Source of the DNA: Chloropicon primus
Lineage: Eukaryota > Chlorophyta > Chloropicophyceae > Chloropicales > Chloropicaceae
Direction of reading: 5' to 3'
Length of the DNA: 64,000 nucleotides
Assembly: GCA_023205875.1 (NCBI GenBank)
Contig: CP060769.1
Location: 248,001 to 312,000 of the forward strand
Position numbers and translations under genes: made by a program
Shown here: piece after piece, positions 47,901 through 58,800 of the stretch
Layout: every line of letters begins with the position of its first letter
Numbering within the stretch: position 1 is the first letter of the stretch
The notes under the pieces: model-generated
The model's input: the letters and a program-made list of their open reading frames with translations, nothing else
Told to the model about the DNA's origin: nothing
The model's database searches: none

Positions 47901-50900
47901 CCAAGTACTCACTGAGGCACTTCTGGCAAGTCTCCAGCTGCTCAGAGAGGTCTTGGAGGGCCTTGAGCCTTCCCTCAACAGAGCACGCGTCGAGAACATT
48001 GGTGTTCTTTGCCGTGTCCGACATGATCTTCTTCCACGTCTTGTCGATGCCATCAAAGCGCTTGGCCTCTTGGGGCAGCTGAAGTCTAATATCGTCCGAC
48101 CCAACGAAGATACTCTCGAGGTACATCCACTTTCTTTGGACAACCATCCAGACCTCAATGGCCTCCCCGATCAAACTCAGCCTCTTCTCCCAGAAGCTGA
48201 CATCGTCGAGGAAGGGTCTCACGAAGCGACTCGCCATCATGGACTGAAGGTTGAGGCTCATGTCCTCGAGCAGGAGGATGATCTCCTCCGTGGCACGCAA
48301 GACCCAACCCCTCTCTTCTCCGCTCTTCATGTACTTGGCCAGCGTGAACTTCTGGTCCTTCCAGACATCGCCGACCTTCTTGAGCTCAGACTCGATGGTC
48401 AACTCCTTGGTGGCCGCGTTCGTGATCTCAGAAATCACATCCGCAAAGTTGTGAAGCTCCATGGAGAACAGGTTCTCCAAAGTGAAGGTCTTGGGGTCCA
48501 TGTCAAAGGTCTTGCCGGTGATCTTCATCAGCTGCTCCCAGTGCCTCTTTCTCAGGGCATCGTTCTTTAGGTTCTGAATCAGTGGCAAACTGCTTTGGAA
48601 GGACTGGATGTTCTGCTCCACCACCCTGAAAATGGGCAGACCTCCAATTTTCTTGGACATGACTTTGGTCTGATGGATCGTCTCCTCCGTGCTCGCGAGA
48701 ACCCTCTCGATGTCGAGCTCAGACCACAACATGGAACTGAACCCTCCGACCCTCTTCTTGTGGTTCTCGTACAGCTGGTAAACCTGGTCAAGGTTCTTGA
48801 TCTCCAGCTCAGCGGAGTTCAGGTCGGGGTAAGATGTGATCGGCAGATCGAAAAGCTTCTCGGCGAAGGCCAAGTGATCCTTTTGCCTGGTCATGTCAGA
48901 GAGCTTCTGCTTGTACTCTTCCATGAGCTTGAGACCCTTGTCAAGGTCGATCGTTGGGTCTCCAGGATACTTGTCCTTCAGTTCTTGGAGGAACACCTCG
49001 CTTGTCGTCGCAAACTCCTTCACTTGCTCCTTTGTGATCTCCGTGAACTCCTCCTTGACGCCTTCGAGTTTGTCGTCAACGTCGACGGCCTTGTCAACCA
49101 AGGCAAACCAAGAGGGGCGAAGGGAAGACGGGTCGCCGTTCTTCACACTGCAACCCTCGTGGTCGATCTCTATGCTTTGGACGCCCTCAGTGAACACCTT
49201 CTTGGTCGGCGCGTTCAGCATTCTAGTCCTGTACCTCTCCTCGAGGCCGAGGATGTCGAGCTCCATCTGCAGGGACGAGCTGATGATCGTGCTGATGTCG
49301 CTCAACATCTCCTTGAGCTCGTCCAACTTGGTTGGCATCTCATCAAGCTTGGAGTTCATGTCCTCGATGTACTTTGAGATCTCATCGATTCTCTTCTTGT
49401 CGATGTCCGTCATCGTGTTGATCGTCGCCTTGACCCAGTTCTCCGCCTCCCTGAGGATGGAATCAGCAAGAAGGTCGCACGAGACCTGGATGAATGCGCA
49501 CTGGCCCTGCTTTGGCTCCTGCCGAATCATCTCCGCCGTCTTGCAGTACTCCTGGAGCTTCTTGTCAAAGTCGAGGGTCAGTGGGTTCTTGGACACGAAC
49601 TTGTCGAGGACATTGTTTTTGTCCAGCTTCCAAATGTGCTGATGCTTGCGCCAACTCTCAATGTACCTCGTGACCTGCGTCACTGAGCTCGCGATGGTGT
49701 CATTGATGTTTGCGATGAGCTTGTTGACCTCGGTGTTCTTGCTGACGTCCAGGTTGTACGAGAATATGACCGGCTCCTCGTCCTCGGACCCGGAGGGATA
49801 CTGTGGTGGGGTATCCATGCAGGTGTTGTGCATCCACCTGGTGAAGGCTTTGCTGCACCTCGCGAGGTTGTTCACAAGCTTTCCAAGAAGTTTCGAGACG
49901 TCCACCATTGGGGGGTGGATGACTATCTCTGGCTGCACGAGAATAGCAATGATCTTGAAAAGTGGCTGAGGGCCCATTTTGTAGGGGTCCTTCTCCATGG
50001 AGCTCTTGATCGACTTGTTCAGGAGGTCCTGGAAGGCCACCAAACTCTTCAGAGTCATCGTCGTCAAAGCATCGAAGATCGCCCTCTCCCAGTGCAAGTA
50101 GTAGCTGGCGAGCTGCTCCGATCTTCCGGTGTTGGTGCCGGCGATAGCCTCCTCCACCTTGCCGAGAAGCGGTGGAATTGTCTTGTACTTGCGGACAAGC
50201 TCGTCTATGATCGTCAACCTGTGCTTCTCGACCAACTCGTAGAATTCCTGGAGGTCAATGATTTCCTTGTGCTGGCTGAATATGTCTTCCGAGATGAGGT
50301 TCTGCTCCTCAATGGATTTGACCACGCCCTCAATGATCGAAGAGTTCTTGTGCACCTGGTGCAGGAGCGAATTGAATTCGTTCATCGCCTTGTTGCACAG
50401 GGTCAAAAAGTCAGGAATTCCAAGACTGTTCCAGTTCAAGCTACGGAATCCTGGCGTCAGAACCTGGTCCAGCGTCCCCAAGTGTTCCCTCAGAAGCTCG
50501 TTCTCGACCTTGGTGAGGCTCGACCTGATCTGCGTGTAGGACTTGAGCATCGCGTTGATTCCCTCCACGTACGTGTGGTACTTCTCTCTTCCTGCAAAGC
50601 AATGTTCAGCGCGGTCTCTGGAATGGTGAAGCCCATTCTGTCCAGGTACCTCGTCTCACTGATCAGCCTTCTCAAGTCTGGGTGGAAGTTCACAAAGACG
50701 TTTCCATCGGAATCCTTCCTCAAGATTGTTTGCTTCAAGTTGTGCATCGCCGAAGCCTCGACGGACTCGCTCCAGCGCTGGAAGAGCTCGTTCTCGTAGT
50801 GCATCACAGCCTTTGCGAACGAGATGTACAGCTGCTGAACCTCGTGGTTCTTGCTCTGCTCGATCAAGGACTTGTCCACTTGGTTCAAAGTCAGCATGGT

Positions 50901-53135
50901 GTTCCTCACCCTCTTGAACAGCGACCTGCTCCACTGGATGGCTCCGGAGACAGGCGGCTGGTTTCTGGACACTGGGGGGTCGCGCAAGTTCTTGTTGAAC
51001 ATGCTCCTGGAGAGGGTGATCTCCCTCGCGAACTGATCCATGATGTCCGTCACCTTTTGGGTCATCTGCTTGTTGATGGTTCCCTGGCCTCGGATGTTCT
51101 GGAAGTTCTTCAGCAAGTCGACCGCGCCCTCCGCGCTACGAAGCTTCTTGAAGGAAGAATCAATGAAAGTCTTCGTGGCCTGCTCAATGTGCTCCTTGTC
51201 AGAGAGGAACTTGGCAAACATGTTCTTCCACTGAGACATGCAGAACCTGTCGAACACGTTGAAGTCGATCGTCTCCAAGGGCTTGATCATCATGTGGACC
51301 TTGCTGGTGACCTCGTCGATCGCCTGGGCGTCACCCGTCACAGCTTTCAGCTCTGGCCCCAAGAACTTGTGGAACTCGTCCACAACCTCCACGACGTGCT
51401 TCAGGTCGCCGCAGACTTCGGACACGTACGAGGTTCTCGAGAAGAGCTTCTTCCTGTCGAACTCCCATCTCGCGTCCCTACCGCTGACTTCGATCTTCTC
51501 ACGCACCTGGAGGTAGACTTGCTGCCAGCTGTCAAGCACCGACTTGGAGAGCTCAATCTCTTGGAGGGCGATCATCGCGGGCTTCTTGAAGAGAAGCCTG
51601 ACGTTTATCTCGCTCTCCACCCTGTCCGCGATCTGGTTGGCAATCTTTTCCATCAAGTTGCCCATCTTGTTGTCATCGCTGTAGTGCCTGCTGATGACCC
51701 AAACCGTCCGCAAAGCGTTCGTCATCGGCGTTAGCGTGTCGAGAATCTGCAGGAGAGTGCCGTTCGCAAGGCACTTAAAGTGGCGCTCCAGCGTCGCCAG
51801 GAACTTCACGTTGTCCTTGGCCTCGATGTACACCTTGCCGAGCTCGGCCGTGTGGGTCTTGAAGGACATGACGATGTTGGAGTCCCCGCTGAACTTCTCC
51901 ACGACGGAGACCATCTTTTGCGTTTTCGGCAGGTTCAGCTGCTCGTACAGCGAAGACAGGGTCGCGTTCCTCTCCCTCCAGTACTCGATCTCCGCCAGTG
52001 GCCCCGAGCCCATCGGGACTTTGTCCTGATCCCTCTGTGTCGCGCTCTTCACCACCGTGCTCCACTCCCCGATGCAAGACTCCAGCCTTGGCACGAGCTC
52101 GTCGTCGTACTCGTCCAAGGCCACGTCCAGCTGCTTGTCGGGCACGCTCGGTATGTTCAGGTGAATATCGCCCAGAAGCTGCTGCACCGTGTGGTCCACC
52201 TGACTCGAGAATCGAGCCAAAGCACTCAGGAGCTCGTGGTTCGCGCTGTCCTGCGACGTTCCCTGCGCCAGCAAGCTCGAGCCCTTGGTGCTCACCGCGT
52301 TCTGGATGACGGGCATGTAAATGGAGCTGAGCAGCTGGGAGAGCGACAGCAGGGAGGACCCCGCGGGAAGGTAGCCGAACTCGATGCTCGACTCGATATT
52401 ATCAATCTCGATCTTCTCCACGGTCGTGTTGAGGAAGTAGCAGCAGTTGGCCTGGAACACGGTCTCCGTGAAGTCCTGCAAGAGCACGCATATCACTCTC
52501 TCCCTCGCGACGGCCTTGCCCTGGGGAGGGGCGCCCCCCTCTTCTTCCGAGGCGCTCGCCGCGTCCTCGGCCACGTTGGCGACACTGGCCTCCTCCGAAG
52601 CCTTCTCCTTGTCACTCTCTGCTCCCTCCTCGTCCTCCTCTCCCGTGCCGTCCTCCTCGCTCCCAGCTTGGTGGTGGACCTTCTCGTCCCCACTTCCCTG
52701 GCCTCCAGCCTTGGCGTCCTCCTCCTCCTTGTCCTCCTTGTCCTTCTCGGCCGTTCCCTCCGCGTCCGCCGCCTCCTCGCTCCCCTCGTGCTCCTCCTTC
52801 TCCTTCTTCTCGAACTCCTCGCCGTCAATCTCCTCAAACTTCACGCCCTGCTCGTCAACACTCGTCGTGGACAAGTCCTGACTCACTGGGGCGTCCTTGG
52901 CCACTGGGGCCTCGGCGTCCTGACTCACGTCGGTTCCCTTGGAGACGTAGATCACCAAGTTGTTGCTCTGGCTCGATCCAGTCTTCGTGCTGGCGTGGAT
53001 GAAGTCCGCCAAGGCCCTCTCGGACTCCTCGGACAAATCTTTTGCCAATATAGGCTTCCCGAGACAAAATTGGGTCTTGTCCAAGAGCCAAGCGACCCTC
53101 GGGTCCTTCCCGAAGTCAATCGTTTCCACCACCAT
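38956..53135 (-). CDS. Axonemal outer-arm dynein heavy chain, gamma/DNAH5-8 type, frame interrupted once
   Basis: One gene of about 4,725 codons in two open segments, 53135-~50582 and ~50590-38956. The first starts MVVETIDFGKDPRVAWLLDK and contains an acidic Glu/Lys-rich insert (about 52,500-52,850) and the tail domain. The second has the linker, four P-loops (GPAGTGKTET near 47,090; GETGGGKSV near 46,240; GEPGTAKSV near 45,130; GVSGSGKQS near 44,020), the coiled-coil stalk and the C-terminal region. Sequence around P1 (NCGEGLDYKAMGSIFSGL) and the N-terminus match outer-arm gamma chains. The segments meet where GAAGAGAGAAG (minus strand, 50591-50581) has two extra bases. Without one GA it reads LQEEKYHTYVEG, as expected of the family. 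No intron fits. Either a base-calling error or a real lesion. Confidence 0.92.
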
Positions 53136-53731
53136 GACCAAAGAGAGGTCACCCACCAAGAGAATGAATGAATTTGTGTGTTTGGGTTTTGCGCTGGTTG
53201 TGCTGTGACCCTCTCCCTCCTGCCTCTCCGAAGAGCAAGAGCAAGAGGTCACCTCCCCACAGCGCAGCGCAGTGTACGCCTGCCCTCTTTGGACTTGGTG
53301 CTTCACCCTCTCCTGGCCTCTTGACTTGTGAAATTCAAACTCATAGGAAAAATAACGTCCCTACACCCACACCAGACGAAAATATTACACGAGAGGCGTA
53401 CAATAAACACAATCTTGGAACCAAGGTCTACGAACCATTCGGTTTAGGAATAGGGAGGGACCAAATCGTACACGAAGGTCAAACCCGACACAATGAGTGT
53501 AAAATCAGCGCCCACAAGTACACTTCTGAAACGACTAAAACAGTGGGGCGGAGGAGCGATTTTGAGGAGCGAGGGTGGCGGGCACTCAGGTGAGTTCGAG
53601 GCCGGAGGAAGGGTCGAAGACGCGGTTTCGTGGGACAGGGACCAAGAAATATGAAACCCTCATCTTTTTCTCTTTCGATCGACTACTCGGTCGAAAGTTT
53701 TCGACCCAAGTTGGAGCGAGAACTGACCCAA

Positions 53732-53739
53732 CTCTCTCT

Positions 53740-53774
<35 letters not shown>

Positions 53775-53780
53775 TCTCTC
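53732..53780. repeat. CTCACT/CT microsatellite
   Basis: CT run interrupted by five CTCACT-type hexamers, then CT again. Confidence 0.85.
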
Positions 53781-53867
53781 GTGCTTCCTTCCTGCTGATG
53801 CAGAGCGAGGCGTGTGCTCGAGTCAGGGGAGGGGTCAGCACGTGTCGTAGCGAGGGATTCCCGTGCG

Positions 53868-53896
<29 letters not shown>
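53868..53896. repeat. (CT)n microsatellite
   Basis: About 14 uninterrupted CT units. Confidence 0.85.
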
Positions 53897-53902
<6 letters not shown>

Positions 53903-54126
53903 CTTCGTTTCTTTGAGACGGGGACGGCCTTCTTCTTGACTTGCTGTCCTCATTCGGAAGCTCGCAGAGGGAAGGAAGGTGAAGAGGGAGTGTAGCAGCG
54001 GAGGGAATCGTCACGAGAGGTCTCGAGGGATCTCTCTCTCTCTCTCTGTCTCTCTCTGTCTTTCTCTGTGCCCCTTGACTTTTTTTTTCAGCAGGGGAGG
54101 GGGGATCGAAACCAATACAATACACG

Positions 54127-54158
<32 letters not shown>

Positions 54159-54236
54159 GAGACCTTGGTGGCCCTGCCGGCCAGTTTCTTCTTCTTGCGG
54201 AGCGCCCCCACTGCCTGTGGTCGCTGTGCTCCAAAG

Positions 54237-54833
54237 ATGTTTTCTCTCCTGTACGGATTCTGGCAGAAGATGTTCGAAAGGGTGGAATATCGAGTGCTTA
54301 TCCTAGGCGTCGACCAGGTGGGGAAGACGACGGTCCTCGAGCGAATAAAAGTGGATTACAAGATCGCGGCGTCGTTCAGGCCGAGCACGATCCTGCCGAC
54401 GGTCGGGCTGAACATAGCTCGGGTGGAGGACCCGGCGTGCCGCCTCGTGTTTTGGGATCTGGGGGGGCAGGCGGGCCTGCGCTCGATATGGGACAAGTAT
54501 TACAGGGAAGCGGACTCGGTGCTGTTCGTCGTGGACTGCTCCGAGGAGGACAGGCTCGCGGAGAGCATGGAAGTCATGGAGGAGTGCCTGTCGAACAACG
54601 ACTTGGTCGGCGTGCCCGTGCTGGTGTTCGCGAACAAGCAAGACTTGGTGAACACCGGAAAGGCGACCACCTTCTCGATGGAGACGCTGGGGTCTCGGAT
54701 CATGGAGAGGGGGCTCTTCGAGAGCCACAGCATTCACCACGTGACGGGGGGAAGCGCCTACGAGGGGTTCGGGGTCAAGGAAGGTGTCCAGTGGCTCATT
54801 AAAACGATGAAGACGAATCAGATCAAAGTGTAA
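54237..54833 (+). CDS. ARF-related GTPase, ARFRP1/Arl3p type
   Basis: 198 residues from MFSLLYGFWQKMFERVEY, the N-terminal sequence typical of ARFRP1 (no Gly2, so not myristoylated like ARF). GTP motifs: P-loop GVDQVGKTT, switch region TILPTVGLNI, WDLGGQAGLRSIWDKYY (an equivalent of the Gln switch), and NKQD. The family acts at the trans-Golgi, recruiting Arl1 and golgins. The upstream frame is leader with CT repeats. Stop is TAA within GTGTAAATG, so a TGTAA overlaps the stop. Confidence 0.93.
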   Translation: MFSLLYGFWQKMFERVEYRVLILGVDQVGKTTVLERIKVDYKIAASFRPSTILPTVGLNIARVEDPACRLVFWDLGGQAGLRSIWDKYYREADSVLFVVDCSEEDRLAESMEVMEECLSNNDLVGVPVLVFANKQDLVNTGKATTFSMETLGSRIMERGLFESHSIHHVTGGSAYEGFGVKEGVQWLIKTMKTNQIKV

Positions 54834-55810
54834 ATGCAAAAAGGAGTTATGAATACAAATTGTTATTATTTTTATTGTTTGTTGTTCAAGTTCCTAAACC
54901 TCGACCGCCAGAGGTCCCTGGATGCAGCAGTGGCCACACTTCGGCACCAACGCACCGGGAACGGGGGGGGGAGGAGGAAGTGGAGGAGGGGGGAGGAAGA
55001 GGAGGCGCTCCCCCTCACCCCTCCTCCTCTCACAGAGTTTTGTCCTCCCCATCAATCATCCAATCCCCGATCCCCAAACCCTCTGTCTTTCTGTCTGTCA
55101 CCAAGCAAGGCAGTAATCCCCCAATTGGCACAACGCAATGCAGTCCCCCACCCCAAGGGGTAAACGCAATACAATCCTCTCCTTCTCCTCCTTCTCCTCT
55201 CTCCTCTGTCTGTCTGTCTCTCTCCTGTGTCGTTTTTTGAGTGCAATCAAAAGCCTCTGCGGCGGCGCGTAAATCGCTCGGAAACCATTGATCGCTTGAC
55301 GAAGTGCGAAAGAGTCTGTTTGAGAAGAGAGAAGGTGAGTTTTTGCGCACGACGGGAGCGATCAAGGGGAAAGGGAAAGCGCTCAGTCCAACCGTCTTGG
55401 TCTCAGCTTTCGAACGATTGTCATGTCGAAAAAAATGACGCCTGGTGGAGGATTTTAGACGAGGGGAACTGACATAGGTCTTGATACAACATCGGGTCTT
55501 TCGAAGGTTGGCGAAGAAGGCGGACGCGTGAGCACGGCAGAGGCTGGCCAAAGGCCGTCAGTCGCATCAAGCGGCCGTGGACCGAAGCAGCGCACCGTTG
55601 CGTAGACGTGCACCACTTCTTTTTTTTTTTCCCTCCCTCTCTTGGGTTCTTTTCTTTCGTCCTTGGCGCGAGCAGCGTGGAACACGAGAGCCCCAAGTCT
55701 TTTCATCCCATCCCCGTGGAAGAAGTTTTTGCTGGGAGGGAAGGCGAGTGGTTGAGGTAACAGACTTTGTTCCGTTACGTCGAGGCGAGTGATTGAGAGG
55801 AGGAGGAGAG
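54834..55810. promoter_or_regulatory. Intergenic and upstream region of eIF4G
   Basis: 977 bases. A GA-rich/CT-rich 54960-55220 stretch, then a region with CGTTAC at 55773-55778, 33 bases before the eIF4G start. Short open frames are low complexity and have no family resemblance; I see no gene. Confidence 0.6.
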
Positions 55811-58800
55811 ATGGCGAGAGGCAGAGGAGGTGAGCGGGAGGGAGGAGCGAGCCGTGGTGGTGGCGGAAGAGGGGGGAACAAGTGGGGCCACGGGCACTCC
55901 TCGCAGGACGGTGTGGGCGGTGGTATTGGCGGTGGAGAGAGGGGAAGAGGAAGGGGGAGGGCGAATAGGGGAGGAAGAGGCTGGGGGCCTAACCCGAACG
56001 CCTCGCACGCGCACGGGCACGGGCAGCAGCAAAGCGCGGGCGTGGGGGGAGACGGAGGTCTGCCTGCAGCTGGCTCTGGAAGTGGCGCTCAGGGAAATCA
56101 GAAGCCTTCCATGCTCCAGGCGCTCACGAGCGGTCCACCTGGTCTGAAGCCTGCGGCTCACAGCGGCTCGCAGCAGGCGAACGGCAACCTGCCAAACCAG
56201 GCGGGAGGCCGCAAGGGTCAGGACGGCAAGAGCTCCGGTGGTAAGGGCGGCGTCCCGCTGCAGTTTGGCACCATCACGCCGAACTTCCTTGGCATGGCCG
56301 GCCAGCAGCAGCAGCAGCAGCAGCAGCAGCCTCCGGCTCATGCGAGAGATGCCAAGGCCGCCGGTGGAAAGGACGGGGCCCAGGGCGCGGCGGGAAAGGA
56401 CGGAAGCTCGGGCCAGCCCAAGGGTCCAGCGAACCCTGCTCAGGCCCAGAAGCAGATGGGGGTTTCTCCAAACCCCGGCCAGGGTCAGCAGCAGGTTCCA
56501 TCCATCGTGAAGCCTCCGCATCACCACGGTGGGTACCCACCTTCGATGAACGCCGCTTTCATGGCAGCAGCGCAGGCCTCGGCCCGCCAGGTTGAGGCCG
56601 GCGGGGTCCAAGGAGGCTTCCCAGCCGGGGTGAACCTCCCACCTCAGTTCAGGTCGCCCCAAGGCATGCACGCCTACCACTTGCAGCATGTTGCGGCCCA
56701 GCAAGCCGCCCAGCAGGTGCCAGGCCAGCAGCAGATGCAGATGAGCCCAATGAACATGAACCAGATGCAACAGATGATGAGTCAGATGCAGCTCGACCAG
56801 AGGAGTCTGCCTCCGCAGGTGCAGCTCCAAGCCGCCGCCCAAGCGGCCCAAGCCGCGCAGATGCCCAGGCAAGCGGGGATGGGCCAGATTCCCGGAGGCA
56901 TGCCAAGGATGCCTCCGCAGATGGCCCAGTCGATGGGACCCATGGGTCCTGGGGGCGCCCAGGCTCAAGGGGGCGGGTCTGCTGCCTTGGCTGCTATTCT
57001 CGCCGACAGGGCCAGGCGCAAGACCAAAGCCATTGCTATTATTGATCCAGAAACAAAATCGGAGGTGCAGATTGTGTCCCCTGACAAAGCGAAGAAGAAG
57101 GAGGGCGCAGCTCAGGGAGCAACTGAGAGCAAGCCAGACGCACCGAAAGAGGGCGCGGAAAGCAAAGAGACCGTGGTGCCTATTGAGAAGGCAGAGAAGA
57201 AGGCCATCGAGATCAAGGATGTGGCAGGGTCACAACCCAAAACCGAGGAGGCCCCTCAAGCAAGGAAGCCTATTGCGATAGAAGATCCAAAGAAGCCAGG
57301 GGTGGCACCGAAGGCGGCAGAAGTCTCGCAGCCTGTGGCCGCCGAGAAGCCTGCGCCAAAGGCGGCCAAGCCAGAGGCAGCTCCAGCACCACAGGAGAAG
57401 CCAGAGGCCGCGCCTGTGGCTCCAGCGGAGGAGCCGTCCATCCCTGAAGAGGGAGCCGATGGCCCGCCTTACAAGTACTCAAAGGAGTTCCTGCTGTCTT
57501 TCAGAAGCAAGTTCACCAAGGAGCCTGAAGGCCTGGAGAAGTCAGAGGCGACAATCCACGGCAGTTCTGGTGGCCCCAGCTTTGGCCACGGCTTCAAGCA
57601 CCACGGTGGTCCCCCTGGATCGCCCATGCATGGCCACCACAGGAGGCAAGGCTCCGAGGGTGGGGATGAGTGGTCCAGAAAGAGGGGCGGAAAGCACCAT
57701 GGCGGTGGTATGAGTGGGCTCCAAGGACTCATGCCCGGAAGCAGAGGCAAGAGAGGAGGCGCTCCTGGAATGCGTCATGGCGGTCGCCACGGCGGTGGGC
57801 ACCACGGAAACTTCAACAGGGGTGGTAACTGGGATATGTACAATGGCCCAAAGGTGGAGCTGCACAAGACGGATAACAAGTTCGTCGTGGGGCAGTTGCA
57901 GAGCGAGGATCCAGAGGAGGAGAAGAAGCAGAAGGAGATCAAGTCCGTGCTGAACAAGCTCACTCCTCAGAATTTCGACAAGCTTGTTCTGAAGCTCATA
58001 GACATGAAGTTCGATCAGGAGAAGAGTTTGGTCGGATTCATCGACCAGATCTTCGACAAGTCCCTCACCGAGCCCACGTTCTGTGAGCTTTACGCCCAGC
58101 TCTGTCAGTCCCTGAGGGATCAGCTCCCTGAATTCGAGAGTGACGGGAAGAAGGTGACTTTCAGAAGAGTTCTGCTGAACAAATGCCAGGAGGAGTTTGA
58201 GATGGGTGACCTTTCGATCAAGGAGACGAGGGAGAGGATTGAGGCAGCGGAGAGCATGAAGTTCGATCCAAATGCTGTCGAGACCGAGTCCTCAAAGCCT
58301 GCTGAGGAGAAGAAAGAGGAATCTCCATCCAAGGACGGGGAGAAGCTCGAGGAAGGAGAGATTCCAAAGACCCCAGAGGCCGAGAAGCCAACCGATCCAA
58401 TGAAGACGGCGAAGACGGAGAAGGAGTTCGACCTTGCTAAGCAGAGGAAGATCCGCGAGATTAGGGACGATGAGCTGAAGGCCAGAAGGAGAATGCTTGG
58501 TAACGTTATCTTCATCGGTCAATTGTACAAACACCAAATGCTGACGGAGAAGATCATGCACAAGTGCATTGTAGAACAGTTGAAGAATATTGAGAACCCT
58601 GAACCGGAGTCAGTGGAGTGTCTGTGCAAGCTCTTGACGACGATCGGAGGGCAAATCGATCAGCCAAAGAGCAAGAAGATGATCGACGAGTACTTTAGGA
58701 GACTTGAGCAGCTGAGCAAGAACCCTGTTCTGGACTCGAGAATTAGGTTCATGGTTCAGGATGTCATTGACCTGAGGTACAACTCCTGGAGGCTGAGGAG

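Larger units (their letters stand above)
53136..54236. promoter_or_regulatory. Divergent upstream region: dynein heavy chain and ARFRP1-like gene
   Basis: 1,101 bases. The first ~450 are AT-richer and featureless. Then come TC-based microsatellites at 53732-53780 and 53868-53896 and near 54031-54065. No RNA gene or credible coding frame seen. Confidence 0.6.

Noticed and set aside
45313-48570. Another long plus-strand open frame opposite dynein
   Set aside because: Same cause; no start context, no domain, and it mirrors conserved AAA+ sequence on the other strand.
50575-50650. A splice acceptor at the dynein junction (GCTTTGCAG on the minus strand)
   Set aside because: The bases before it encode conserved ETALNIAL, so they are exon, and no matching donor gives a frame-correct join; a 2-base slip explains it.
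53575-53995. Plus-strand frames with Leu-Ser-His-Ser runs
   Set aside because: Translations of TC and CTCACT microsatellites upstream of the ARFRP1-like gene.
55030-55881. Several short minus-strand frames between ARFRP1-like and eIF4G genes
   Set aside because: Low complexity, mutually overlapping, no splice-supported extension or family resemblance.
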